Source of the DNA: Paraburkholderia kururiensis JCM 10599 = LMG 19447
Lineage (GTDB): Bacteria; Pseudomonadota; Gammaproteobacteria; Burkholderiales; Burkholderiaceae
DNA: 64,000 nt
Direction of reading: 5' to 3'
Assembly (NCBI RefSeq): GCF_003986935.1
Contig: NZ_RJZE01000032.1
Coordinates: 1 to 64,000 of the forward strand
Below, piece by piece: positions 24,625 to 32,133 of this stretch (position 1 is the stretch's first letter; the number at the start of each line of letters is the position of its first letter). The notes under the pieces are model-generated. The model saw nothing but the letters and a program-made list of their open reading frames with translations, was not told the DNA's origin and did no database searches. Both the position numbers and the translations under genes were made by a program.

Positions 24625-25125
24625 ATGGGCGAGGCGAAACGGCGCGGCACCCACGAGCAACGTGTGGCGATCGCGATCCAGAAGTATGCTCAAGCAACCG
24701 ATCCCGTATCCATCACAAAGCTTCAAGTTGCAACTGTCCAACTCGACGCTGCAATACGGCTCTTTTTTGACGGGGATTATGTTTCATCGCTTACTCTCGC
24801 CGGGGCGGCCGAAGGAATCCTCGGTGCGCTGTCTCAAAGGGCCGGGCTGCCGAACGCTGTAGATTTCGTTGTCGATTTTTACCGGGGAAAAACCGAAGCT
24901 GAGACGGACAGCGAGCACCGGAAGTTCATCACGCACGTGTTGAACGACGCGCGAAACCAAGCGAAGCATGCTGGCGACCCTTCCGAGACCGACTTTGAAG
25001 TGGACCGGATTCAGCCAGTCTCGATGATTATGCGTGCGGTACCGATGGTAGTGCCGCTGGGCGGACCGCTCTCGGATGAGATGAAAGCGTTCGCTGAGTG
25101 GTTGAAGCAACATCCTGAGCTATAG
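24625..25125 (+). CDS. Hypothetical protein with HEPN-like Rx4H motif
   Basis: The protein has 166 residues and is helical. It starts MGEAKRRG, a common beginning in this class. Helix 1 (AIRLFFDGDYVSSLTLAGAA) resembles HEPN-like helical bundles and a later segment has RNQAKH, matching Rx4H. This may be another HEPN-type RNase candidate, but the evidence is only motif-level. Confidence 0.45.
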   Translation: MGEAKRRGTHEQRVAIAIQKYAQATDPVSITKLQVATVQLDAAIRLFFDGDYVSSLTLAGAAEGILGALSQRAGLPNAVDFVVDFYRGKTEAETDSEHRKFITHVLNDARNQAKHAGDPSETDFEVDRIQPVSMIMRAVPMVVPLGGPLSDEMKAFAEWLKQHPEL

Positions 25126-25141
25126 GAAAACAGGCCCATTT

Positions 25142-25426
25142 ATGAATCAACCGAAATTCGAGACTCGTTGGGCGCAGGAGCTTCACGCTCGCATCCAAAC
25201 GATGACTGCGATTCAAAAGGCGCGAGGTGACACGGCACGGTGGCATCTAGAAGAACGCCGCCGTTTCTGGAAATCGACACTTCCGCTGATCGGGCTGGTG
25301 GTCGTTCTTCCCACAGCGTTGTATGCGGCCTTCACGATGCATTCTGGCGATGATCCTTCGTGGGGTATCAGCGGTGGCGTCCTTCTCGCGCTCATTTTGA
25401 TATTTAAGACCTATCCGCGTGCCTGA
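25142..25426 (+). CDS. Small membrane protein
   Basis: The protein has 94 residues. A soluble, basic N-terminal 45 residues precede two transmembrane segments (STLPLIGLVVVLPTALYAAF and GISGGVLLALILIF). GGAAAAC overlaps the upstream stop. Not recognised. Confidence 0.5.
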   Translation: MNQPKFETRWAQELHARIQTMTAIQKARGDTARWHLEERRRFWKSTLPLIGLVVVLPTALYAAFTMHSGDDPSWGISGGVLLALILIFKTYPRA

Positions 25427-25447
25427 GCTTCGGGACAAGCGAAAACA

Positions 25448-25765
25448 ATGAAAGCGCTGCGACTGGCCACTGTTGCCTTGGTAATGAGCTTGTGCGGTGC
25501 CGTTTCGGCCGCAACGAACGAGCGTGGAGCAAACATCGGTTGGAAGGTCCGCCAGCCGACCCGCTTCATCGTCTCGGGCGTACTGCGCAAGGACGGCTCG
25601 ACAGACGTAATCAAGCCGATCCACGGCATCGTGACGGCGGACGATAGCGCCAAGGCCATCGCGGCGTTTTCGAACACAGCGCGTCAGCAGTATCCTGGGT
25701 ACGCGTTGATTGCAACGCTGGCGTCGCCGGTCCCGCAGGTAGGGACGTGCGAGAACAACATCTGA
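25448..25765 (+). CDS. Small secreted protein
   Basis: The protein has 105 residues. It has a signal peptide (MKALRLATVALVMSLCGAVS then AAT) and a mature part with VIKPIHGIVTADDSAKAIAA. One cysteine remains near the C-terminus. Likely periplasmic. Not recognised. Confidence 0.5.
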   Translation: MKALRLATVALVMSLCGAVSAATNERGANIGWKVRQPTRFIVSGVLRKDGSTDVIKPIHGIVTADDSAKAIAAFSNTARQQYPGYALIATLASPVPQVGTCENNI

Positions 25766-25785
25766 CGCGGAAAACCGGAGCGACC

Positions 25786-25965
25786 ATGTTTTCAACGGCG
25801 AAGAACGAACTGCGGGAGTTAGTGCGCTTGGTGGCTGAAACGGAGCGCTACGACGCTACGCTCGCGGCGAAGCTGGATATCGTGCCAACTGAAGCATCCC
25901 GCGATGAGCGGCATCGCAAGGAACAGCGAAAGATGGCCCTGCTCTGCAAGTACGAGTTGATCTAG
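25786..25965 (+). CDS. Small hypothetical protein
   Basis: The protein has 59 residues, highly charged and helical (KNELRELVRLVAETERYDAT, RDERHRKEQRKMALLCKYEL). The start at 25786 is chosen for its position 10 nt after GGAAAAC; a longer frame upstream overlaps the previous gene. Confidence 0.45.
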   Translation: MFSTAKNELRELVRLVAETERYDATLAAKLDIVPTEASRDERHRKEQRKMALLCKYELI

Positions 25966-25973
25966 GAAAACGC

Positions 25974-26189
25974 ATGAAGCCAACCGGAAACGTGCTGCTT
26001 TGGACTGTCATACATGGTCATTCGGGCGAGACGCTTTTGGCCGAGGCTAATGATGATACCTACGACTGCTGGCACGACGAGCATCCAGACTACCGAAAGG
26101 TGTTCGGCATCAACGAGGTCAGCGCAAGCCTACGCGAGCGTTATGCGCGCCGCAAAGCCCGCGAAGTGTTTGTGGTGCAGGAGTGGTGA
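25974..26189 (+). CDS. Small hypothetical protein
   Basis: The protein has 71 residues (GNVLLWTVIHGHSGETLLAE, then YDCWHDEHPDYRK), soluble and rich in His and aromatic residues. It starts 2 nt after GGAAAAC, the tightest spacing for the exact motif in the array. Not recognised. Confidence 0.45.
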   Translation: MKPTGNVLLWTVIHGHSGETLLAEANDDTYDCWHDEHPDYRKVFGINEVSASLRERYARRKAREVFVVQEW

Positions 26190-26196
26190 AAGGACC

Positions 26197-26415
26197 GTGA
26201 AGCTACATACCAGGCATATCCGTTATTTGATCCGCGCGATTGTCGTGCTGATCGTCTGCAACCTTGTCGCGTTGGTATGTGACAAGTGGGCATCAGAAGG
26301 GGCCGTGCTTGTCGCAAGCATTGGAATTGCCTTCGTTGCCCAACTGTTGCTTGTTGAGCCGATTTTCGAAGCATACATGCGCTGGAACACGCGCCGACTG
26401 ATGCACGACCAATAG
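26197..26415 (+). CDS. Small membrane protein
   Basis: The protein has 72 residues with a GTG start at 26197 and only GGACC upstream. It has two hydrophobic segments (YLIRAIVVLIVCNLVALVC and GAVLVASIGIAFVAQLLLVE). Not recognised. Confidence 0.45.
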   Translation: MKLHTRHIRYLIRAIVVLIVCNLVALVCDKWASEGAVLVASIGIAFVAQLLLVEPIFEAYMRWNTRRLMHDQ

Positions 26416-26426
26416 AACGGAAATCT

Positions 26427-26831
26427 ATGGATACCAGAGAAACCATCGGCAATTACCCGCCTAATTGCCCGAAGTGTGGGGCTCGCTCAATAGCGCCGAC
26501 ACGTGCAGGCATGAGCGCAACGCCATACAAATGCACAGGCGCTGACTGTGGCCAGTTCTTCGGTCCTTTCATCGATGCAGCCGGAACGTTCTTTCTTGAC
26601 GTGCGCGACGGCACGCTAGAACAGCATCTTGCCAACGGCGAGGTGAGGACATTCCCGCCGGCGAATGGAAAATCGGTTTCGCCGCTCATGGTCGAGTTGC
26701 ACGCGTCGCGGCACACCGTGCCCCCCGCGACAACACGGGACGGCATGAGCGCACTTCGACGGCGTGGAGCGAGCGAGCCGCGTCAGCGGGCTGGCTCACG
26801 ACTGCTGGCGTCGCTGCTGTCGCGGCAATGA
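26427..26831 (+). CDS. Zinc-ribbon hypothetical protein
   Basis: The protein has 134 residues. An N-terminal four-cysteine ribbon (CPKCG ... CTGADCGQ) should bind zinc. The rest is unstructured and basic at the end (RRGASEPRQRAGSRLLASLL). It might bind nucleic acid. GGAAATC precedes it by 1 nt. Confidence 0.5.
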   Translation: MDTRETIGNYPPNCPKCGARSIAPTRAGMSATPYKCTGADCGQFFGPFIDAAGTFFLDVRDGTLEQHLANGEVRTFPPANGKSVSPLMVELHASRHTVPPATTRDGMSALRRRGASEPRQRAGSRLLASLLSRQ

Positions 26832-26846
26832 CGGGGAAAGGTGAGC

Positions 26847-27092
26847 ATGAAGAATTTTGACCTTCAAGCCGCGCTCAATGGCGCCGCCCTGCGCTGCCGT
26901 GAACCTCGTTTCACCCCGGCCATTGAGCGGCCGGCTTCGCCAAACAGCCCATACGCACTCGTTGGAAGCGTTTCATGTAGCTCTGGGACTATGGTGATCT
27001 GCTGGTATGCCGATGGCCGCGCAGCGCGCCAGTCGACACGACTTTTTACGGATCACCCTGACTCGGACTTCGACCTGTTGCCGGCGGCGTAG
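26847..27092 (+). CDS. Hypothetical protein
   Basis: The protein has 81 residues from the ATG at 26847 (a GTG two codons earlier is possible). It has no membrane segment (ALRCREPRFTPAIERPASPN, VGSVSCSSGTMVICWYADG). GGAAAG precedes it. Not recognised. Confidence 0.45.
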   Translation: MKNFDLQAALNGAALRCREPRFTPAIERPASPNSPYALVGSVSCSSGTMVICWYADGRAARQSTRLFTDHPDSDFDLLPAA

Positions 27093-27112
27093 CCTGCATT
27101 GGAAAGCGCATC

Positions 27113-27481
27113 GTGACTGAAGCCCCCTGGAGTTGGGTCCATGAGCCCGAAGCAAGCCGTCCGGTATCTAAAGGTGTGGGCCGGTACACCCGGCCGCTTG
27201 CAGGGCGCGATCAGGTAGTGATGACCGCTTTCGGGGCGGAGGTACGGAAGCTGCGCGGTGAGCGGGAGTTCTCCACGCGTCATCTTGCAGTGATCCTCGG
27301 CATGAGCCAGCCGGCCATTACGCAGATCGAAACGGGCAGGCGGGCGAATATCGATTTCCGTCTCGTGTGGGACTTTGCGGAGGCGCTGGGCGTATCGGCA
27401 GCGCATCTGGTGGCGGTGTGTGAGCGTGCTGTGGCGGTCGAAGAGTTGAAGCGATTTACCCGGAAGGGGCGAGCGAAATGA
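27113..27481 (+). CDS. Xre-type helix-turn-helix regulator
   Basis: The protein has 122 residues from a GTG at 27113; an ATG at 27221 would give an 86-residue protein that still holds the full domain. The Cro/C1-type helix-turn-helix (AEVRKLRGEREFSTRHLAVI, GMSQPAITQIETGR) is clear. It overlaps the GNAT gene by ATGA. Xre or other DNA-binding antitoxins next to a GNAT protein can form toxin-antitoxin pairs. A 25-residue frame beginning MSPKQAVRYL at 27140 could be a leader peptide if the short start is used. Confidence 0.75.
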   Translation: MTEAPWSWVHEPEASRPVSKGVGRYTRPLAGRDQVVMTAFGAEVRKLRGEREFSTRHLAVILGMSQPAITQIETGRRANIDFRLVWDFAEALGVSAAHLVAVCERAVAVEELKRFTRKGRAK

Positions 27482-27924
27482 GCGTTGATGTGACGGAGCC
27501 GAGGCCCGAGCACGAAGCGGGTTGGCGCGTGCTGTGGAACCAGTATTGTGACGGTGCGATCGAGCCGCACGTGAGCGACGCAACGTGGGCTCGCCTGCTC
27601 GACCCGGTGTCTGCGATTGCCGGTCTGGTCGCCGTGAGCGCTGGCGAAGTCGTCGGCTTCACGAACTACGTAGTGCATGAAGGCACGTGGGAAACGAAAC
27701 CGGTTTGCTACGTCGAGGACGTCTTCGTGAGCAAATTGCAGCGTGGGCGTGGCTCGCTGGTTGCGAGGGCGATGGCCGCCCAGTTGGTGCAACGCGTTTA
27801 CAGTGGCGAGTGGTCGCGCCTGTGGGGAATCACCGCCGCTAACAATGTCGTTGCGCAACGGCTGTATTCGGGCTTTGCGCAGGGGCAACCGTATATACGG
27901 TATGTGATGCGAGGCGATGAATGA
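27478..27924 (+). CDS. GNAT family N-acetyltransferase
   Basis: The protein has 148 residues. Motif A with the acetyl-CoA loop (CYVEDVFVSKLQRGRGSLVA) and motif B (ANNVVAQRLYSGFA) are clear. It overlaps the Xre gene upstream and the small membrane gene downstream, both by 4 nt. It is either a small-molecule acetyltransferase or a tRNA-acetylating toxin of the TacT type; the coupling to a DNA-binding protein makes the toxin idea worth testing. Confidence 0.82.
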   Translation: MSVDVTEPRPEHEAGWRVLWNQYCDGAIEPHVSDATWARLLDPVSAIAGLVAVSAGEVVGFTNYVVHEGTWETKPVCYVEDVFVSKLQRGRGSLVARAMAAQLVQRVYSGEWSRLWGITAANNVVAQRLYSGFAQGQPYIRYVMRGDE

Positions 27925-28058
27925 TCGGGAAGATTGTTGCGGTTGCGATCCTGGGGGCCATTGTGTTCTGGGCTGCATGGATGGAATGGGGAAAGTTCAA
28001 TGATTGTCGTGGCGCCGGGCACTCCACCGCCTTCTGTACCGCCCGCAGTGCTTTGTAA
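27921..28058 (+). CDS. Very small membrane protein (45 aa)
   Basis: Its ATG overlaps the GNAT stop (ATGA). A single transmembrane segment (KIVAVAILGAIVFWAAWMEW) is followed by a short tail with two cysteines (NDCRGAGHSTAFCTARSAL). The overlap places it in one translational unit with the Xre and GNAT genes. Not recognised. Confidence 0.5.
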   Translation: MIGKIVAVAILGAIVFWAAWMEWGKFNDCRGAGHSTAFCTARSAL

Positions 28059-28078
28059 ATCGGACGTTCAGGAACACA

Positions 28079-28249
28079 CTGAAGCTAATCGGGCTTTGCG
28101 CAATGTCGGCAACTTTGGGCCTCGGGGCCGTTGCGTGCGCGGTGAAGAAGAACGATCCCGTTTTCGCGCTGCTCGCCTTCGCGACGCTTCTACCGTTTCA
28201 GGGATGCGTGCGCGAGTTGTACAAGCTCGCGCGAGCAGACCAGCTTTGA
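28079..28249 (+). CDS. Small membrane protein, paralogue of 23220-23390, possible CTG start
   Basis: The best alignment with the 23220 protein begins at a CTG (28079) placed 1 nt after GGAACAC, as GGAACAC-C-ATG is at the paralogue. The in-frame ATG at 28103 is internal by comparison. It contains two hydrophobic parts (MSATLGLGAVACAV and PVFALLAFATLLPF). Either CTG is used or the start codon has decayed from ATG. Confidence 0.45.
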   Translation: MKLIGLCAMSATLGLGAVACAVKKNDPVFALLAFATLLPFQGCVRELYKLARADQL

Positions 28250-28263
28250 CCACGGAAAACTGA

Positions 28264-28596
28264 ATGAAGAGTCTTGCGTTGGCTGCCCTCGTTTGTTGCA
28301 TTGTCTGTTACGAAGCCAGAGCGGCCCAAGATGTAGGTTCGGCAGTAGAGGCGAGCAGAGAGACTTTCGCGTGTGCGAGCCTTGATAACGCCAAGACCAT
28401 CGCCGAGCGCTTGAACGCGGGCGATGATTCCCGGCGAACGAGCCTAGTGGCGAGCCATGCTTGTGTTTCAATTCCTGTAGGTGTTCCATGGCAGGTGCAG
28501 CGCATTGAAGGCGACTGGATTCAGATCGCAGTTCCTGGGATACCCGCCGCCGCAGAGTGGTCGCCGAGCAGCGCCTTCGTGGCGCACGTCAAGTAA
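28264..28596 (+). CDS. Small secreted protein
   Basis: The protein has 110 residues. The signal peptide is MKSLALAALVCCIVCYEARA, then AQD. The mature part contains two cysteines (FACASL, HACVSI) that may pair in the periplasm, and a hydrophobic-aromatic C-terminus resembling SH3-type folds (PWQVQRIEGDWIQIAVPG). GGAAAAC precedes it by 3 nt. Confidence 0.5.
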   Translation: MKSLALAALVCCIVCYEARAAQDVGSAVEASRETFACASLDNAKTIAERLNAGDDSRRTSLVASHACVSIPVGVPWQVQRIEGDWIQIAVPGIPAAAEWSPSSAFVAHVK

Positions 28597-28617
28597 CGAC
28601 AAGGAAAACTTGCAAAA

Positions 28618-28830
28618 ATGGCGCACGAAGTCCTAGCCGACGGCGAGTATTGGGCGACGTGCCGGGAGCGCAACAAAATCTCAGCCGCGCTCAACGGCCA
28701 TAGCGCAGTGTTTCCGCAAGCCCGCATGACCGTCTCAAAGGGCTGGGCGGTTTTCTACCGTGACGGGGAAGAGGTCTGGACGTGCAATGCGCGGTACGCG
28801 GCGGCGAACTTCAACATTCAGAAGGCGTAG
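28618..28830 (+). CDS. Small hypothetical protein
   Basis: The protein has 70 residues, soluble (YWATCRERNKISAALNGHSA, MTVSKGWAVFYRDGEEVWTC). GGAAAAC lies 8 nt upstream, and a variant (GAAAAAC) overlaps its stop. Not recognised. Confidence 0.5.
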   Translation: MAHEVLADGEYWATCRERNKISAALNGHSAVFPQARMTVSKGWAVFYRDGEEVWTCNARYAAANFNIQKA

Positions 28831-28842
28831 AAAAACTCGAAC

Positions 28843-29127
28843 ATGCCGCTTGAAACAGTTCGACTCGATCGCGTGTTTGGCGTCGTGCAGACCTCGCAAA
28901 ACCGCGAGCAGGTCACTCTGTTCGGGTTCGAAAGCGCAGACCGGAAGGCGTATTCGGTGGCCGCACCGGGCAAGCCCCGCATCGAGTCAGGAATGACGAT
29001 CACCGCCTATCTTGCGGAAGCCGGCAACTGGCAGACCTTGATTGGCTGGCGTGACCATGAGAACGGCGTGATCGTGTGCAAGCCTGAAGGTCCGCCTAGC
29101 GTAAGCGCGCAATCAAGGCCGTCTTGA
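28843..29127 (+). CDS. Hypothetical protein, last gene of the array
   Basis: The protein has 94 residues and is predicted mainly beta (LDRVFGVVQTSQNREQVTLF, ITAYLAEAGNWQTLIGWRD). It is the last gene preceded by the motif (GAAAAAC). No motif follows its stop and the next gene is on the opposite strand, so the right boundary of the array is near 29127. Confidence 0.5.
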   Translation: MPLETVRLDRVFGVVQTSQNREQVTLFGFESADRKAYSVAAPGKPRIESGMTITAYLAEAGNWQTLIGWRDHENGVIVCKPEGPPSVSAQSRPS

Positions 29128-29237
29128 CGGCGACGCGTTATGGTTGTTGGCAAGTCCCGGGACGTACAATCTGCGGCGGCAATACTGGCGACGCTCCGAA
29201 GCAATTTGCCAACACGGCGGTTTTGGCGAGTCGGCGC

Positions 29238-30035
29238 TCAAGGTCCTGACGCCGGTTTGGCCATACCAGAAAGTCTTCTGGCACTCAGGTCGATATCGTT
29301 GGCGCTCAGAAAGTCGTTCTTGGTATGCCACTTCACTGTGCCATCCGGAAGGCCGAAGATGAGATCATTGTCGTCGGGCATCACATCGGTATCAGGTGCT
29401 GTCGGGAACCCCTTTGTTCGCCATGCCAATGCAACAAGCGTCTTCTTTCCCGAGGGTGATACTCTGAACACGCGGATCCACGCCGGATGGTCACCCAGTG
29501 TCGACGTATCAACCGAGTCATCGTCCGACGCCGTCCGCGGCGCCCAGCCGATATCAATGATCTTGACAGCGTGCCCTGTCCGGTCCAACTCTTCCTGACG
29601 TTGAACCTGCTTCCCCAGTAGCCGGAAGCGGGACGCAGGGACATGGGATCCAGCCATGTAGTATTCCGCGATGACCCAGTCTCCCCCCGATGACACGATC
29701 GGCACATCCCGTCGCCGACCATAAGAATAAATTCTGGTCAGGTCGTGCAGTACTGATCGTGGAACCGTAACGCCTGGAAAGGAATAGCGCGCTGGCTTGA
29801 AGTCGCTCGCTTCTGCCCTGATCGAGTTTGCAGCGTTCATATCCAGACGCAACAGCCTCGGCGATAGAGTAATCGATATCAAGGCCTCGTCAGTCACTCT
29901 GGCGTACCAGGGGGGACTGGAAGACTCGATCGTCTTGATGACGGGCTCTTTATGCAATGTAGCGAACACACCGTGCGAGATCAGAACGCCAGCAATGGCA
30001 CCCGCTGTGGCGAGGGATTTGGGTCGAATTTTCAT
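29238..30035 (-). CDS. Hypothetical secreted protein
   Basis: The protein has 265 residues from the ATG at 30035. It has a signal-like N-terminus (KIRPKSLATAGAIAGVLISH then GVFA) and a mature part without recognised domain (GDWVIAEYYMAGSHVPASRF, VKIIDIGWAPRT). It probably acts in the periplasm or on the surface. The IS66 element is inserted 61 nt upstream of its start and may have removed its promoter. Confidence 0.55.
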   Translation of the reverse strand: MKIRPKSLATAGAIAGVLISHGVFATLHKEPVIKTIESSSPPWYARVTDEALISITLSPRLLRLDMNAANSIRAEASDFKPARYSFPGVTVPRSVLHDLTRIYSYGRRRDVPIVSSGGDWVIAEYYMAGSHVPASRFRLLGKQVQRQEELDRTGHAVKIIDIGWAPRTASDDDSVDTSTLGDHPAWIRVFRVSPSGKKTLVALAWRTKGFPTAPDTDVMPDDNDLIFGLPDGTVKWHTKNDFLSANDIDLSARRLSGMAKPASGP

Positions 30036-30152
30036 CGTAATGTTAGATTTCCTTATCGGTTTGGAGCAAACATACTCGACGAGTTCCACAAACGGAGTAA
30101 GCACTCAAGCGAGTGCCGTAGGCAAGGTTGTTGGCGAAGGCGATGGAAGCGC

Positions 30153-31739
30153 TTACCGAATGGGTACTGCTTTTGCCGCCGCAGGCAGATGCGGCGCGAC
30201 GTTCCATGGCAGTAGTTCGTCGATGCGGTTTGCCGGGTGGTCGGCAATGCGCTCGATGACGTAGTGCAGATACGCTTCGGAATCCATACCGTTCAGACGT
30301 GCCGAGCCGATGAGGCTGTACATCGCGGCAGCGCGTTCTCCACCAGAATCTGCGCCGGCGAACAAGAAGTTGCGGCGTCCAATAGCCACACCGCGAAGCG
30401 CGCGCTCCGCGATCAGGTTGTCTATTTCCGCACAGCCGTCAGAGCAGTAATAGACGAGTGACGCCCACCGATTGAGCGCATAGTTGATCGCCGCCGTCGT
30501 CTCGGACTTGGCCGACAGCGTCGTGAGCGTCGCTTCGAACCAGCGCTTTAGCTCGTCGAGCAACGGTAACGCCTGAGTCTGGCGCACACGCCTGCGTTCA
30601 TCAAGCGGCTTGCCGCGGATCTGCTCCTCTATCGCGTAGATTGCCCCGATACGCCGCAGTGCTTCTTCAGTAAGCGCATTGCGGCGCCGTTCATGCAGTT
30701 CATAGATTTGACGACGCGCATGAGCCCAACAGGCAACTTCCTGGATGTGGCCACCCCGATACAGCTTCGCGTACCCACCGAACGCATCGGCCTGCAACAA
30801 GCCCTTGAAGTGCTTCAGATGCTCCTGGGGGTGTTCGCCGCCGCGATCCGGAGAGTAGGCAAACCAGACCGCTGGCGCTTCGATCGAGGCGCTGTTGCGA
30901 TCATCGCGAACGTAAACCCAAAGACGTCCTGTCTTCGTGCGGCCATTGCCGGGCGCCAGCACCGGTAGCGGCGTGTCATCGCCGTGCACCTTGCCGCCGC
31001 CAAGCACGTAACGCCGGATGGCTTCGACCAGCGGGTTAAGCAGCCACGTGAGCGCTCCCAGCCAGTGTCCCATCGTGCCCGGCTCGATCCTGACGCCGTC
31101 GTGTGCGTACATGACCGATTGCCGGTAGAACGGAAGGTGGTAGACGAACTTCGATGCGACGATATGCGCAAGCAGTCCCGGGCCCGGAAGGCCTCGCTCG
31201 ATGGGGCGGCTGGGCGCTGGAGCCTGCACGATGCAGTCGCAGCACGAGCAGGCGAGCCTCGGACGACGGTGGCGGATGACCCGGAAGTGCGCACGCACGT
31301 ATTCGAGCTGCTCAGCAACGTCCTCGCCCAACGGCTTGAGCGTGCCGCCACATTGCGGACAGTCGGTCGCGGGCAGATGAATGCGCTCGTCGCGTTCGAG
31401 ATGCGCAGGCAGCGGCTCGCGAACAGACGCTTCGCGAGGCGCCCGCGCTTTGCCGGGTGCCGCCGCGGCGGCAGCACCCTCGTCGGCCAGCAGGTCTTCG
31501 AGCTTCAGTTCGAGTTGCTCGATCTGGCGATCGAGCTTCTCGGACTTGCGGCCGAACTGCATGCGGCGCAGCTTCGCGATGGTGAGCTTCAGGTGCTCGA
31601 TCTCAATGGCGCGCGACGAGAGTTGTTCCTGCAGTTCGGCAACCTGTGCGTCGCGTTTACGTACAATCTCATCGCGAGCGAACACCATCGCCTTCAGGGT
31701 GTCAATGTCGTCGGGAAGAGCTGTCGTGTGGTGGTCCAT
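30153..31739 (-). CDS. tnpC: IS66 family transposase TnpC
   Basis: The protein has 528 residues, full length. A coiled-coil N-terminus (ARDEIVRKRDAQVAELQEQL) is followed by a zinc-finger part (CPQCG, CSCCDC) and the DDE core (KVHGDDTPLPV, LLQADAFGGY, AERALRGVAIGRRNF). It catalyses element transposition together with TnpA and TnpB. Confidence 0.93.
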   Translation of the reverse strand: MDHHTTALPDDIDTLKAMVFARDEIVRKRDAQVAELQEQLSSRAIEIEHLKLTIAKLRRMQFGRKSEKLDRQIEQLELKLEDLLADEGAAAAAAPGKARAPREASVREPLPAHLERDERIHLPATDCPQCGGTLKPLGEDVAEQLEYVRAHFRVIRHRRPRLACSCCDCIVQAPAPSRPIERGLPGPGLLAHIVASKFVYHLPFYRQSVMYAHDGVRIEPGTMGHWLGALTWLLNPLVEAIRRYVLGGGKVHGDDTPLPVLAPGNGRTKTGRLWVYVRDDRNSASIEAPAVWFAYSPDRGGEHPQEHLKHFKGLLQADAFGGYAKLYRGGHIQEVACWAHARRQIYELHERRRNALTEEALRRIGAIYAIEEQIRGKPLDERRRVRQTQALPLLDELKRWFEATLTTLSAKSETTAAINYALNRWASLVYYCSDGCAEIDNLIAERALRGVAIGRRNFLFAGADSGGERAAAMYSLIGSARLNGMDSEAYLHYVIERIADHPANRIDELLPWNVAPHLPAAAKAVPIR

Positions 31740-31791
31740 GAAGGCAGTTTACGGGCTTTTCGCCAATACCCGAATATCGCTTGACCATCGT

Positions 31792-32133
31792 TTACAAAGC
31801 GCTGCGTGGACGCGCTGCTTCGACTGGCTGACGCCAGTCGAAGCCTTTCAGCAGGAGCGAGAGCTGGGCAGTGGTGAGTGAGATAACGCCGGAGTCGGCA
31901 CGTGGCCACGCGAAACGTCCTTTTTCAAGGCGTTTTGCAAACAGGCATAGCCCGCCATCGCACCAATAAATCGCCTTCAGTAGATTGCCGCGCTTACCTC
32001 TGAAGAGGAAGATGTTCCCGCCGTACGGGTCTTTCTCCAGCACGGTTTGCACTTTCGCGGCTAAAGAACCGAAGCCGCAGCGCATGTCGGTCACTCCCGC
32101 TGCAATCCAGATTCGAGTGTTCGGCGGAATCAT
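31792..32133 (-). CDS. tnpB: IS66 accessory protein TnpB
   Basis: The protein has 113 residues from the ATG at 32133. The family core is IWIAAGVTDMRCGFGSLAAK with GGNIFLFRGKRGNLLKAIYW. It overlaps tnpA by 4 nt. Required for transposition in IS66 elements; unrelated to RNA-guided TnpB. Confidence 0.92.
   Translation of the reverse strand: MIPPNTRIWIAAGVTDMRCGFGSLAAKVQTVLEKDPYGGNIFLFRGKRGNLLKAIYWCDGGLCLFAKRLEKGRFAWPRADSGVISLTTAQLSLLLKGFDWRQPVEAARPRSAL

Larger units (their letters stand above)
16944..28836 (+). repeat. Dispersed junction motif GGAAAAC between array genes
   Basis: Nearly every gene boundary in the array carries a short element on the plus strand, usually 2-17 nt before the next start. 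Exact GGAAAAC begins at 18416, 21543, 22066+300 (22366), 22621, 23397, 23715, 23983, 25125, 25769, 25965, 28254 and 28603. GGAAAAT begins at 17897, 19416 and 21512. Variants GGAAAGC/GGAAAGG/GGAAGAC/GGAAATC/GGAACAC occur at 16944, 17042, 17457, 22778, 23211, 26419, 27101 and 28071. After a TAG stop, the G of the stop is usually the first base of the motif. Twelve exact 7-mers in about 12 kb compares with fewer than one expected on one strand by chance. AGGA within it could act as a weak ribosome-binding site, but the conserved AAAAC tail is not explained by that. Confidence 0.8.

Noticed and set aside
16944..28836. The junction motif as nothing more than a Shine-Dalgarno sequence
   Set aside because: AGGA can pair weakly with 16S rRNA, but distance to the start varies from 1 to over 40 nt and the AAAAC tail is conserved. 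Not excluded as part of its role.
16944..29127. True integron attC sites
   Set aside because: I searched the junctions for GTTRRRY and RYYYAAC pairs with an imperfect palindrome and found none. Gaps are mostly 5-45 nt, too short for normal attC sites.
31792..32133. IS66 TnpB as an RNA-guided nuclease
   Set aside because: It is the 113-residue IS66 accessory protein and only shares the name with the IS200/IS605 nuclease.
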